64,000 nucleotides of DNA from Cenarchaeum symbiont of Oopsacas minuta (GCA_029948415.1 JAJIZT010000001.1:891753-955752), one strand, 5' to 3'. Positions 9,232-19,065 are shown, counted from the first letter of the stretch. Notes: generated by a model from the sequence alone, not told the origin. Numbers and translations are program-made.

Positions 9232-10878
9232 ATGAAAGATAGGGCAATTATAACAAGTGCTCTTCCGTACGCAAACGGTGAGATACATCTTGGTCATGTG
9301 GCATCAACGTACATTCCTGCCGACGTTACCACAAGGTTTCTAAAATTAAAAGGCGTAGAGGCATATTATGTATGCGCTACTGATGATTACGGGACTCCGA
9401 TACTTGTCCAATCAGAAAAAAAAGGAACAACTCCTCAAGAGTATGCTGATGGATGGAACAGACAGGATGCAAAAGATTTCAAAGCACTTGATGTAAACTT
9501 TGATTTTTTTTATCGCACAAGCTCAAAAGAGAATATTCATTTCGTCCAAGACGTCTTTTGTAGACTGCGCGATGCCGGTCACATATACGAATTAGATGTA
9601 GAGCAGTTTTACTGCAAGTTTGATGCAAAGTTTTTACCAGATAGATACGTACACGGTACATGTCCATACTGCAAGGCTGACGATCAATATTCGGATCTAT
9701 GTGAGAAATGTGGCAGAGTCCCAGAAGATATACAAAATCCAAAATGTAGTATGTGTGGTGCAACGCCGATCAAGAAAACTTCAAAACATTACTTTTTCCG
9801 TCTTGGCAGTTTTGCAGATAAACTTGCATCATGGCTTGATGGTAACAAAAATCTGCAATCTGATGTGAAAAAATATGTACAAAATTGGATAAAATCTGGA
9901 CTAGATGACTGGGACATTACTCGTGATATTCCATGGGGTGTTCCAGTACCAAACGAGGAGAACAAGGTCTTTTACGGTTGGTTTGACAACCATCTTGCAT
10001 ACATATCATCTACTGTAAAATTACTTGAATCAAAAGGATACGATGGGGCAGAATTTTGGAACTCTTCTGATATCTACCATTTCATCGGAAAAGATATCGT
10101 ATACCATCATTATCTATTTTTACCTGCTATGCGAATGGGTCTTGATGAACAATTTCGCCTACCAGATTATATTCCAACACGTGGCCACTTGACTTTACAG
10201 TCACGTAAAATATCAAAGAGTAGAAATTGGTACATTGGTTTACGAGAATTTTTAAAATATTATCCTGCAGACTATTTGAGATTTTATCTTGTATCGATAA
10301 ATCCATACACGCAAGATGATCTAAACTTTGACTGGGACGAGTTTATGACAAAGATAAACTCTGAACTAATAGGAAATCTCGGTAATCTGATAAACCGTAC
10401 GTTGGGATTTACTAGAAAGAACTTTGATGGTAAAGTTCCAAAACCTGAAACTGTTGACAATGTAGACAAAGAGGCAGAACGACAGTTTACTGCCTTTGCA
10501 GAAGAGACAGGATCGTTACTGTTGCAAAACCATTTAGATCGTGCACTCAAACGCATATTGGGATTTTCTGCCCATTTTAACCAGTATTTTCAACACAAGG
10601 AACCTTGGAAAGGAGAGTCTGGCTCTGATACTTGCGTATACATGACAGTCAACGCCACAAGGTCTATTGCTATTGCACTTTCACCATTTTTGCCCTCATC
10701 TGCACAACGCATATGGGATCAGATTGGACTCTCTGGCAAGGTAACTGGACAATCATGGGATGCAGTAGCAGAATTGGCTGTACCATTTGGACATTGTATA
10801 GGTAAGCCATTACCATTATTTACAAAAGTAGAAAAGACCGACATTGAAGAACAAAAGAAAAAATTCTCAAAACATTGA
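9232..10878 (+). CDS. metG: Methionyl-tRNA synthetase
   Basis: Charges tRNA-Met. HLGH at residues 19-22 is the class I HIGH signature and KISKS (in LQSRKISKSRNW) the second. A double zinc knuckle is visible: CPYC ... CEKC ... CSMC. The anticodon-binding helical domain follows (FMTKINSELIGNLGNLINR). 548 residues; there is no C-terminal tRNA-binding EMAP-like domain in this ORF, as in other archaea where it is separate. The start ATG follows a plausible TATA box. Confidence 0.96.
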   Translation: MKDRAIITSALPYANGEIHLGHVASTYIPADVTTRFLKLKGVEAYYVCATDDYGTPILVQSEKKGTTPQEYADGWNRQDAKDFKALDVNFDFFYRTSSKENIHFVQDVFCRLRDAGHIYELDVEQFYCKFDAKFLPDRYVHGTCPYCKADDQYSDLCEKCGRVPEDIQNPKCSMCGATPIKKTSKHYFFRLGSFADKLASWLDGNKNLQSDVKKYVQNWIKSGLDDWDITRDIPWGVPVPNEENKVFYGWFDNHLAYISSTVKLLESKGYDGAEFWNSSDIYHFIGKDIVYHHYLFLPAMRMGLDEQFRLPDYIPTRGHLTLQSRKISKSRNWYIGLREFLKYYPADYLRFYLVSINPYTQDDLNFDWDEFMTKINSELIGNLGNLINRTLGFTRKNFDGKVPKPETVDNVDKEAERQFTAFAEETGSLLLQNHLDRALKRILGFSAHFNQYFQHKEPWKGESGSDTCVYMTVNATRSIAIALSPFLPSSAQRIWDQIGLSGKVTGQSWDAVAELAVPFGHCIGKPLPLFTKVEKTDIEEQKKKFSKH

Positions 10879-10934
10879 TCACTGATATGAGCGAGTTTAT
10901 TCAAGATGTATTTGTATATGGCATATCTGTCTAG

Positions 10935-11690
10935 ATGATTATGAAAAATATAGCACGAATCTCAACGCGTGGAAGATTTGATCTACTAGATGGAAGGCCA
11001 ATTGATGGACATTCTCCGTATACGCTTTATCCTACACGATCTTTTAAAAAAATCCAAGGCAGCAAAGAGATAACAATAATGGTGCATGGATTACAAAACA
11101 ATTCTATTGGAGCATTGAAAAAATTTGCCATCGCAAAACACCGTCTAAAAAAACTTGGATATGATCATCCGGTGATAGGATTTACATATGATTCAAATAC
11201 GCGTGGTGCACATTTGAAAAAAACAAAACTACGAGCATTACGTGCAGGTAGACGTATAGCAAGATATAATGGAAAATTATTGGCAAAATTTTTGATAGAT
11301 TTTTCTAAAAGTAATCCCAAAACAAAATTTAGGCTTTTAGGTCATTCTCTTGGATCAGAGGTAATATCAAAAACAATTCAACATCTAGATAAAACAAAAC
11401 ATTACCATCTAGTATCTGGAATCTATTTCTTTGGAGCATCTGTTCCATCTTGTACGATATGTTTGGATCGTACAGGAGCTATAATGCAACGTACAGTTGA
11501 AAAGAAAATTGTAAACTATTACAACCCAAACGATAACGTGTTGCAAGAAGCAACAGATGAAAAAAGCATACAAAAACCACTCGGACTTGGCATATCATGT
11601 AAACCTATATCAAAATATGTACAAAGACGTGTTTGGCCAATAAATCATAGATTTGCAAGTTATGCTGCAACACTTGAACATTTTCCATAA
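10935..11690 (+). CDS. Alpha/beta-hydrolase-like protein (lipase/DUF676 type)
   Basis: 251 residues. MVHG at 49-52 looks like an oxyanion-hole strand and GHSLG at 136-140 gives the nucleophile elbow with Ser138. An Asp in NPNDNV and a His in INHRFASY near the C-terminus are candidates for the rest of the triad. There is no signal peptide or clear membrane segment, and the protein is basic. It sits alone on the plus strand between metG and the SelB-like gene. Substrate unknown. Confidence 0.75.
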   Translation: MIMKNIARISTRGRFDLLDGRPIDGHSPYTLYPTRSFKKIQGSKEITIMVHGLQNNSIGALKKFAIAKHRLKKLGYDHPVIGFTYDSNTRGAHLKKTKLRALRAGRRIARYNGKLLAKFLIDFSKSNPKTKFRLLGHSLGSEVISKTIQHLDKTKHYHLVSGIYFFGASVPSCTICLDRTGAIMQRTVEKKIVNYYNPNDNVLQEATDEKSIQKPLGLGISCKPISKYVQRRVWPINHRFASYAATLEHFP

Positions 11691-11793
11691 CATATAGTTT
11701 GTATTCTAAAATGAATGCATAAATGAGTAATCTTGGATATATGATTAATTTACACACGATTAAATTATGTGATAAAAAAAACAGTGTGAATAG

Positions 11794-12726
11794 ATGAATT
11801 CCATAAATTTTGTAATGTTGGGTGATCCTGCAATCGCTGCCTCGTTTGGTAAAAAAGGAACATCCACTGACTTGACACTATACGATAAAAAAGAATCTGG
11901 AACAATACGAACATGGGTTACACCAAATGGATTCCCAGAAAAGATACAACCACTGATGCAGGCAATTAATTTGGCAGAATATGTCATAGTGCACGTTTCT
12001 ACTCTTGACAAATTTGTTGGAGAGCAGGTTTTGGCATTAGATATGCTAGGGAAAAAAGATGGAATACTCTCTCATGCATATAAAGTCGATGAAAAACGCC
12101 TTGAATCCATGATAAAAGGAACAGTACTTGAACAATATCAAAGAACAAACACAGATGGCTTACGTATGATGATATCAAAATTCAAACCGATTGAGCGCTC
12201 TAGTCCAGTACGCGTTGTCATAGACCACTGCTTTGATGTTAAAGGCGCTGGAACTGTAATACTAGGCAAAGTAGAATCTGGTTTGATAAAACAATATGAC
12301 ACGTTGAAACTTTTGCCAAAGGGTGTAGATGTTTTAATAAAATCAATACAGATGCATGATGATCCAGTGGAAGATGCACATTCACCTGCACGCGTCGGTT
12401 TGTCGATCAAGGGTGCTAGTGTAGATGAAATCTCACGTGGAGATTTATTGTGCTCTGGTGATCCTCCTCAGATTGCCACTAGAGTAGAATTGGATTTTGT
12501 AAAAAATAAATTCTATAAAGGAGAATTTACAACAGGACAGATGTGTCTTGTCAGCATAGGGTTGCAGATAAGGCCTGCAAAATTTTCCTCTATCGATCCT
12601 GTAAGTCTAATATTTGATAGACCCATAGTCTACGATAAAGATGATACATGTGTCATACTAAAACCCGAGTCTGAAACCGTGAGGATTTTGGGAAGTGGAA
12701 GCATACGGATTTTGAAAAGTTTATGA
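11794..12726 (+). CDS. SelB-like translation-factor homologue with decayed G domain (SelBL type)
   Basis: 310 residues. The C-terminal two thirds resemble domains II and III of EF-Tu/SelB GTPases (PVRVVIDHCFDVKGAGTVIL, then GVLVKI-like beta-barrel strands and FTTGQMCLVSIGL). The N-terminal part sits where the G domain should be, but the P-loop GxxxxGK(S/T), DxxG and NKxD motifs are absent (it reads GDPAIAASFGKKGTST). This matches the archaeal SelB-like family described as having lost GTP binding. Its role is unknown. The stop overlaps the start of a zinc-ribbon gene (ATGA). Confidence 0.75.
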   Translation: MNSINFVMLGDPAIAASFGKKGTSTDLTLYDKKESGTIRTWVTPNGFPEKIQPLMQAINLAEYVIVHVSTLDKFVGEQVLALDMLGKKDGILSHAYKVDEKRLESMIKGTVLEQYQRTNTDGLRMMISKFKPIERSSPVRVVIDHCFDVKGAGTVILGKVESGLIKQYDTLKLLPKGVDVLIKSIQMHDDPVEDAHSPARVGLSIKGASVDEISRGDLLCSGDPPQIATRVELDFVKNKFYKGEFTTGQMCLVSIGLQIRPAKFSSIDPVSLIFDRPIVYDKDDTCVILKPESETVRILGSGSIRILKSL

Positions 12727-12842
12727 GCTTACCAAAACGTTCATGTCCTAGATGTACATCTTGTGGCAGTCGCAAGTTTAAACGACTCAAAAATACTGAT
12801 ACGATACAGTGTATTAATTGTGGTTGCAAGATTTGTATATAG
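12723..12842 (+). CDS. 39-residue zinc-ribbon protein
   Basis: The frame reads MSLPKRSCPRCTSCGSRKF, then a short linker and QCINCGCKICI before the stop TAG. Seven cysteines (8, 11, 14, 30, 33, 35, 38) include two CxxC pairs, enough for a four-Cys zinc site. The ATG overlaps the stop of the SelB-like gene in ATGA, which supports real, coupled translation. No family name can be given; a small rubredoxin-like or ribbon accessory factor for the SelB-like protein is an inference from overlap only. Confidence 0.6.
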   Translation: MSLPKRSCPRCTSCGSRKFKRLKNTDTIQCINCGCKICI

Positions 12843-13070
12843 AGACAATTCTTATCTAGAATACTCTGCAATAATTGATCTGTAAATATTCATGATTAGA
12901 GAGTTGAAATTATGTGATCTTGCATGTTTAATGAAAAATATTAGACCTTTGTAAAGATGCATAAAATCTCTAGTCTTCAAGTGCCCATATTCTATTTTGT
13001 GATATTCTCACATGTCATGTCTGAATAATTTTAACCGCACATGAGCATATTGGCCTTTATACTCGGCAAT

Positions 13071-13078
13071 TTTATAAA
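13071..13078 (+). promoter_or_regulatory. Likely TATA box of ilvC
   Basis: TTTATAAA lies about 42-49 bases before the chosen ilvC ATG (13120). A transcript starting about 25 bases downstream would have a leader of some 20 bases. The rest of 12843-13070 is AT-rich and shows no gene to me. Confidence 0.45.
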
Positions 13079-13119
13079 AAATGATGGTTAATATTTGAAA
13101 GATTTTGTGTATGGTGCAT

Positions 13120-14118
13120 ATGGTAAAAACATGGAAAGATGATGAGATTAGCCTCGATCCAATAATGGGGCAAAAGATAGCCGTTATTGGATATGGAATA
13201 CAAGGTCATGCACAGGCTTGTAACATGAAAGATTCTGGTCTAGACGTCATAGTAGGTCTGAAAAAAGGAGGAGAATCGTGGAAAAAAGCAGAGTCTGATG
13301 GGCATGCTGTTTTCGAAGTTTCAGAGGCGTGCGCAAAGGCGGACATTATACACGTGCTCATACCAGATATGGTACAGGCAAAGACGTACAAAGAACAGAT
13401 CAAAGCAAACCTCGTGGAAGGCAATGCATTATCCTTTTCACATGCAGCGGCAATACATTGGAGATGGATAGATGTGCCAGATAATATTGATGTAATAATG
13501 ATAGCACCAAAGGGTCCTGGTTCCAAAGTACGTGAGACATATCTTGAAGGATTTGGAACTCCATCAATAGTTGCAGTACAAAACGATCATACCAGTAAGG
13601 CATGGGATCGAACACTTGGAATTGCAAAGGCGATAGGTAGTGCAAGAGCTGGACTCATAAAAACAACATTTCAAGAAGAAGTAGAGACAGACTGGTTTGG
13701 TGAACAGGCAGACTTGTGTGGTGGTTCAGCCTCGATGGTAATGAATGCGTTTGAAACTCTAGTAGAGGCTGGTTATCAACCAGAGATTGCATACTTTGAA
13801 GTATTACACGAACTAAAACTTATTGTGGACATGATACAGCGTTATGGAATCGGTGGCATGTACCGTAGAGTGAGTGAGACTGCAAGATTTGGAGGTCTAA
13901 CTCGTGGACCGATGGTAATGGATGCAGAATGTAAAGAACGTATGAAAAAAGTAATAGAGATGATAAAGGACGGCACGTTTAATTCTGAATGGACTGGTGC
14001 ATATGAAAAAAATGGCAAAGATGCATTTGAGCGCTATATGAGAGAGATTGACTCACATCAAGTAGAAAAAGTCGGCAGAGCCATGCGCAAAATGATGTGG
14101 CCTGATTCAACAGAATAA
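13120..14118 (+). CDS. ilvC: Ketol-acid reductoisomerase
   Basis: Second step of valine and isoleucine synthesis: isomeroreduction of acetolactate. The NADP motif GYGIQGHAQA is near the N-terminus. Metal-binding residues are in the conserved TDWFGEQADLCGG and in FEVLHELKLIVD; SETARFGG follows. The open frame extends to a TTG at 13105 and an ATG at 13111; I prefer 13120 because family members begin at M-x-K-T-W-K. That gives 332 residues, the class I length. It is convergent with the mutase B12 subunit, 7 bases away. The complete acetolactate pathway is not in the window. Confidence 0.95.
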   Translation: MVKTWKDDEISLDPIMGQKIAVIGYGIQGHAQACNMKDSGLDVIVGLKKGGESWKKAESDGHAVFEVSEACAKADIIHVLIPDMVQAKTYKEQIKANLVEGNALSFSHAAAIHWRWIDVPDNIDVIMIAPKGPGSKVRETYLEGFGTPSIVAVQNDHTSKAWDRTLGIAKAIGSARAGLIKTTFQEEVETDWFGEQADLCGGSASMVMNAFETLVEAGYQPEIAYFEVLHELKLIVDMIQRYGIGGMYRRVSETARFGGLTRGPMVMDAECKERMKKVIEMIKDGTFNSEWTGAYEKNGKDAFERYMREIDSHQVEKVGRAMRKMMWPDSTE

Positions 14119-14125
14119 AAGATGA

Positions 14126-14554
14126 TTATTTTTTACGTATCTTTGAGACGCCATCATTTATGTATTTAATGATGTTTGGAAGAGATGTTCCAGGTCCAAA
14201 TACTTCACTCACACCAGATTTTTTTAGTGCATTCTTGTCTACATCTGGTATAACCCCGCCACCAATTACTAGTATATCCTTTATTCTCTTTTTAGCTAGC
14301 TCTTTTACGACACGTGGAAACAGTGTACCATGTGCACCGTTTAACAGGCTGAGTGCAATAGCATCAACATCTTCATCTTGTGCAATTTGAGAGACGCGTT
14401 GTGGTGTTGCAAACAGTCCAGAATAAACAACTTCCATCCCTGCATCACGAAATGCTCTACATAAAACCAGTGCTCCACGGTCATGTCCATCTAGACCCAT
14501 CTTTGCAACTAGTATTTTCAGAGGTCTATGCTGTATCTTTTGCCTTGTATTCAT
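14126..14554 (-). CDS. mcmA2: Methylmalonyl-CoA mutase, B12-binding subunit
   Basis: 142 residues, a stand-alone cobalamin-binding domain. D22-x-H24-x-x-G27 (GLDGHDRG) is the base-off B12 motif; SLLNGAH and VIGGGVIPD complete the fold. It pairs with the 526-residue catalytic subunit at 46920-48500 to convert (R)-methylmalonyl-CoA to succinyl-CoA in the 3HP/4HB cycle. In Nitrosopumilus maritimus the corresponding genes lie within a few genes of each other (from memory), whereas here about 31 kb of island and peptidase genes lie between. It is the last housekeeping gene before the island. Confidence 0.93.
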   Translation of the reverse strand: MNTRQKIQHRPLKILVAKMGLDGHDRGALVLCRAFRDAGMEVVYSGLFATPQRVSQIAQDEDVDAIALSLLNGAHGTLFPRVVKELAKKRIKDILVIGGGVIPDVDKNALKKSGVSEVFGPGTSLPNIIKYINDGVSKIRKK

Positions 14555-14735
14555 AATGATATTTGTATAATGTCATCTATAAACAATACGAAACATCTCT
14601 TCAAAGGACACTGTTCAATCTTGGCGTTAAATTTACTGTTAAGGGTTGGAGATGATTTCTCTATCTATAAACAACCGCTAGATCAATGTACTACCACTTA
14701 TACGTTAATTGATCCTTGAAATCTCTAAAACCAAT

Positions 14736-15843
14736 TATACCTGATAGCATAAGTTTGTTCAATTTTCCATAACAAATCCAAAGATTTATGGATCGGTATT
14801 ATTAAAAAACAAGCATGAAAGTTAGTAATGACGACCTTCTTCAGGCATACAAAAAAACAAAAGATACACGTGAAAAAGATAGGCTGCATGGAATATGTTG
14901 CATCCAAATACATGGATACAGTATATCCAAAACTGCAAGCATATTGTTCGTTTCATATCAATGCGTCAAAAAATGGCTCACAAAATATGAAGAACATGGA
15001 CTCAAAGGCCTGAAAGAAGGAGTCCGTTCTGGAAGACCACGACTAATATCTACAAAAAAGTTTGTAAAGTTACAAAATATGTTTACAGAGACTGGAACTA
15101 TAATAACTGCAAAGCAATTAAAACACGAGATCAATAAAATAACTGGAGTATCTTACCACATCACACATGTCTATAGAATAATGCGTAACTGGGATCTAAC
15201 TGCAAAGGTACCGCAAAAAGTTCATGCTCGTGCAGCCTCTGCAAAAGAATGTAGTAAATGGCATACACATATTTCATACGTAATTAGGCATGTAACTCCT
15301 CAAGGATACAAAGTATTCATTCAAGATGAATCAATTGTTGGTCTTGATGGAAAGACCAAGAAAAAATTTTGGTGTAGACGTGATGAACGACCCCAACAGA
15401 TCATACGAGGAAATCATCAAAAATTTATGATATATGGCATAAAAGGAATTAATGGAGAACAATGTTTTAGAGCTTTTGATAAATTTGACGGTCCCACATT
15501 TTTCAAATTTGTCAAAATAATGGTTGGAAAATACAAAAAAATAGTGTTAATCGTAGATAGAGCTAGACAACATATGACAAAAAAGCTTGAAAAATATGTT
15601 AAAGCAAACAAGGACAAGATAAAAATTGAATATCTTCCACCTGCATCACCACAGCTAAGCAGTATTGAAGCAATTTGGTTAAAGTGTAAACGTGAAAAAG
15701 ATTATTCGATATACTATTCAACAATCGATGACAAGAAGCGTACCATTATGGAATATTTGAGAACGCAAAGATTTCCAAACAATGTTATGGATTATTTTGA
15801 TCATGAATCAGCAAATTGAACGAACTTATGATCTGGGGTATAC
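14736..15843 (+). mobile_element. IS630 type A, apparently complete copy
   Basis: About 1.1 kb bounded by imperfect inverted repeats: left TATACCTGATAGCATAAG at 14736 and right, read in reverse, TATACCCCAGATCATAAG from 15843. TA dinucleotides at both edges fit the TA target choice of IS630/Tc1 elements. It encodes one full transposase (14815-15819). Three other pieces of the same or a sister type lie at 16005-16059, 20372-21061 and 39940-40157. Confidence 0.88.
14815..15819 (+). CDS. IS630-family transposase, intact
   Basis: 334 residues. An N-terminal HTH region (GYSISKTASILFVSYQCVKKW and the RSGRPRLIS linker) binds the ends. The DDE triad reads as Asp in FIQDES, Asp in LIVDRARQH and Glu in SSIEAIW. 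Length and motif order are those of IS630/Tc1-mariner enzymes, and no frameshift is visible. This is one of only two uninterrupted transposases in the window and could drive non-autonomous copies with similar ends. Confidence 0.93.
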   Translation: MKVSNDDLLQAYKKTKDTREKDRLHGICCIQIHGYSISKTASILFVSYQCVKKWLTKYEEHGLKGLKEGVRSGRPRLISTKKFVKLQNMFTETGTIITAKQLKHEINKITGVSYHITHVYRIMRNWDLTAKVPQKVHARAASAKECSKWHTHISYVIRHVTPQGYKVFIQDESIVGLDGKTKKKFWCRRDERPQQIIRGNHQKFMIYGIKGINGEQCFRAFDKFDGPTFFKFVKIMVGKYKKIVLIVDRARQHMTKKLEKYVKANKDKIKIEYLPPASPQLSSIEAIWLKCKREKDYSIYYSTIDDKKRTIMEYLRTQRFPNNVMDYFDHESAN

Positions 15844-15883
15844 ATGTATGAGGTCAGCTACTCTGTATTTTTATGCGTAAATG

Positions 15884-16213
15884 CTACTTAGTTGCACAAC
15901 TTTTGATCGCCTTAACTCATACCAGTAAAAATGTGTTACCAGAGTACAATAATCCAATGAAAACAAACAATACGGTACAAAATAAGAACAATAGTCAGAT
16001 AGATATACCGCAGATCATAAGTTCGTTAAAAAATCCTCCATCTTTGGTTTAAAATAATCGGCTCTGTCCATGAATAGCACCAAAAATCCACCTACTTAGT
16101 TGCACAACTTTTGATCGCCTTAACTCATACCAGCAAAAATGTGTCACCAAAGTACAATAATACAATGAAAATAAACAATACGGTACAAAATAAGAATAAT
16201 AGTCAGATAGATA
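15884..16213. repeat. 122-bp direct repeat flanking an IS630-A end fragment
   Basis: Units 15884-16005 and 16092-16213 match at all but about six positions (both start CTACTTAGTTGCACAAC and end CAGATAGATA). Between them lie the fragment 16005-16059 and about 30 unrelated bases. The whole 15844-16341 stretch has no gene I believe in: it starts with an IS66-1-like terminal repeat (TATGAGGTCAGCT at 15847), then these repeats, then 128 bases without recognisable content. Confidence 0.8.
16005..16059 (-). mobile_element. 55-bp IS630-A right-end fragment
   Basis: This is the exact reverse complement of 21007-21061, the 3' end of the truncated IS630-A relative. Identity over 55 bases with sharp edges indicates a recent copy or rearrangement between the two sites. 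Confidence 0.85.
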
Positions 16214-16341
16214 CGCGTTTTCTCATCAAGGTGTACTCAAACCGGCATCACAAAACATGTTGTAAACCCATACCTTTAATCGAAGCTCTTGCACAATGTG
16301 ATCCCATTTTCTTGACATGACCGAATCCCCAAATACTCTCT

Positions 16342-16605
16342 TATAGTATGGAGCATAAGTCTTTTGGAATTCACATTAACCGCAAAGTTTTTTGATCGGT
16401 ACATTCTCAATCATGTATGGACAATCTAAGTAAACAACTCAAAGACGCCCATAGGAAAGAAAGAGAACCAAACATACGTGACAGAATCGTTGCAGTACAA
16501 ATGGTTCATGTAAACAATATGAACATAGGAGAAGTCGCAGCTAGTTTATTTCGAACTCCAGAATGGGTCAATCAATGGATAGAACGTTTTGATGAAAAAG
16601 GCATT
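16342..16605 (+). mobile_element. IS630 type C, 5' fragment
   Basis: It starts at the inverted repeat (TATAGTATGGAGCATAAG), contains the transposase start at 16417 and codes for the first about 62 residues (MDNLSKQLKDAHRKEREPN ..., an HTH segment ending RFDEKGI). The frame is then cut by the IS5-like element at 16606. The same 5' part occurs in reverse at 31264-31625, where the protein continues DGLRDLPRSGRPP. The matching 3' part with its inverted repeat is at 20075-20371. Confidence 0.85.
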
Positions 16606-17992
16606 AGATCTTATGCATATTGACAAAAAAATCAATTATGATGAAACGAAAGATCCAAAATCAAGTGTAATACACACATGGCATGTGTGATTCAGACAAG
16701 CGTATGATTCTCAAACTAGAAAAGAAAAATACCGAATTGAAAGCAGAAATTGAGAAATTTAAAGCAGAAAGTGAGCAATCTAAAGCAGAATTGCATGATT
16801 ACAAGAAAGGCAGATTGTCCAATGACACTGTGTTTGATCAGATAATTGATGATGACCAAAACCTTTACGCCACTACGGGATTAGAACGTAACGAGTTTGA
16901 ATGGATCCTTGTACGATTTGAAAATGCTGTTAAAAATTCACCAAATGCACCACGTTTCTCCGAATATGCCAACGAGTCAGGAAACACATGCATTCTCTCT
17001 GTAAGACGAGTCTTGTTTATTGCATTGTCTCGCAAACGCAACAACGAAAAGCAAGAAATATTTGCAGCATATGCCCACATTGATCAGAGTACAGTCAGCA
17101 GATATCTAGCATTAGCAGATGTGCTGTTGATGAAGATCCTTCCAACTGCCGAAAACATTGCAGCTACAATACGGAAAGAACGCACCATCGAAGCGTTTAA
17201 AGAATTTGTTCCAGGCAAGAGTGCAGGTGAGCTATATCTTGATGCCACGTTTGTACAGGTTCAAAGACCACAGGTAGATCAAAAAAAGGCATACTCTGGA
17301 AAACGCAAGCGACATGTGTACAATATCCAGATAACCTCAAACAAAGATGGACTAGTACTTGATGTAGGCCATCCTGAAGAAGGTTCTGCACACGACATGG
17401 AAGTACTACGACGCAATCCACCAAATTTTGGCAAATGGACAAAGAACATGAGAGATCCTAATACAAAACAAGAACATCGTATCATACTGTATACAGATAA
17501 AGGATATCTTGGTGTAGAGAAAGATTATCCTGGAATAATTTCAAAGCAACCATACAAAAAACCCAAAGGTTACGAGATGACAGAGACAGATCAGAAATAC
17601 AATCAAAGAATTAGTCGTAAACGTATTAGAGTAGAGCATGCGATAAACCGACTAAAATGGTTCCGCAGGATGAGTGTATGATAGCAAGGAAGAGTTTTAC
17701 AAAGAGATCCAAGTTGTCACTGGGCTGACAAATCTGCACATCCTGTTCAATGACCGCAAGTATGTCAAACCTATGGAACGAGTCTGTTCTCAAATAAAGT
17801 AGCACACCTCTGTGCAACATGCCTGCGCATGATGTTACCGTTTTTGTCATATTTCTGACATTTTGATCTGTTTGTAGAACTCTCTCAAGCTTTGATCATA
17901 CTTGTGACATTTTGATTTGTTTGCTCATGCTTTGATCATGCAGTATCCAGTCAAGAACTGATCTAACTTTATTGGTAATATGCATAAGATCT
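16606..17992 (+). mobile_element. IS5-like (DDE_Tnp_4) element with 16-bp terminal repeats
   Basis: AGATCTTATGCATATT at 16606-16621 is repeated in inverse orientation at 17977-17992, bracketing the transposase pseudogene. The left neighbour is IS630-C and the right neighbour a truncated IS66-2, so flanks do not match and no clean target duplication can be assigned. The non-coding 17803-17976 part holds two degenerate units of TGACATTTTGATYTGTTTG about 48 bases apart and two of CTTTGATCAT. Confidence 0.75.
16683..17802 (+). pseudogene. IS5/HARBI-type transposase, frameshifted near the C-terminus
   Basis: Residues about 10-45 form a Lys/Glu-rich coiled coil, then an HTH (IDQSTVSRYLALADVLLM) and a DDE_Tnp_4 core: Asp in YLDATFVQ, Asp in YTDKGYLG, Glu in RVEHAINRLKWF. 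The frame ends after RRMSV at 17681, but another frame continues at once as YDSKEEFYKEIQVVTGLTN to a TAG at 17802. A one-base loss near 17672 explains this. The catalytic triad lies before the shift, so partial activity cannot be excluded. Confidence 0.8.
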
Positions 17993-18921
17993 ATTGTAAA
18001 TGTTGCAAAAAAACAATCACACCAAAAATCCATACTGCATTACCAAATGAAAGATTTGGAATCAGACTAGCAGCACTTTTAATTGTACTCAAAACACTTG
18101 GATTATCATATCAAAAAATATCCCAACTATTAGAAATGATATACGGCATACACATGAATGAATCTACCATAAATCACGCAGTAAAAAAAACTGCTACAGC
18201 ATTTGGTCCATTATATGAACAGATGATAAGAGATCTAAAAACCGAGTTGAATATACATGGGGATGAGACTAGCTGGGCGCATCAACGGGAAGAATCATTG
18301 GTTGTGGGCATTTGTTGGAAAATGGACGACCATATATGAGATTGACAAATCACGTGGTAGAATAGATCCAATGAGAGTGTTAAAAGGATACACTGACAAG
18401 TGATTCATGGTCTGCGTGGAATTACGTTGGAAACAGTCATCAAAGATGTCATGTTCATTATATGAGAGATACTCTACAGTATAAAAATCCCAAAAAAGAG
18501 TTTATTGTTTTTGGAAAATGTTTGAAAAAGATCCTAAATGACTCACATGATGCTGTAAATATTCATGATAAATCAGATGTTATACACAAACTCGAGCGTC
18601 GTTTATCGTCTCTTTTATCCAAAAAATATACAGAAAAGAATTGTATCAGATTTGTCAAACGTCTAAAGCGTGAACAAGACATGCTTTTCACGTTCTTGAA
18701 GACTGGAACTGATTCACATAACAATACTGCCGAGAGAGCGATTAGACCAAACGTGGTAATATGAAAGATTACAAACGGTCATCGAACAGATGATGGCGCT
18801 ACATCACACAAGATATTGATGAGTGTAAAGGAGACATGTAGACAACGAAATCTAAACTTTCATGACTATATGATGCAATATCTTGTGGATGGTACTTCAA
18901 AACTCTAGACAGTTATGATAT
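17993..18921 (+). mobile_element. IS66 type 2, 5'-truncated decayed copy
   Basis: It matches the intact IS66-2 at 50134-51586 from residue YCKCCKKTIT to the right end (AACTCTAGACAGTTATGAT). Coding is broken at least three times: an extra G near 18278, an 8-base loss near 18391 (ACTG-ACAAGTG against ACTGGAAACATTACAAGTG) and a CGA to TGA change near 18763. The 5' half is missing; the junction is the IS5-like end at 17992. Confidence 0.88.
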
Positions 18922-18923
18922 TT

Positions 18924-19065
18924 TACCGCCGCTCATAAGTTAGTTTAAACAATAACCCGTCTTTTGAAAAACGTGAATATATCCATCTTGAATATACCGC
19001 CGCTCATAAGTTAGTTTAAACAATAACCCGTCTTTTGAAAAACGTGAATATATCCATCTTGAATA
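18924..19065. repeat. Perfect 71-bp tandem duplication of an IS630-B end
   Basis: 18924-18994 and 18995-19065 are identical and start TACCGCCGCTCATAAGTT. Each unit holds the right inverted repeat and last codons (reading FFKRRVIV in reverse) of IS630 type B. Only the inner unit is joined to the rest of the transposase. Confidence 0.92.

Noticed and set aside
13105-13119. Upstream TTG/ATG starts for ilvC
   Set aside because: The family begins at M-x-K-T-W-K; the extra residues MCMVH are not expected.
16111-16320. 69-codon plus-strand frame
   Set aside because: It lies across the 122-bp direct repeat and unrelated debris; no motif, no ribosome site, and most of it is repeat sequence.
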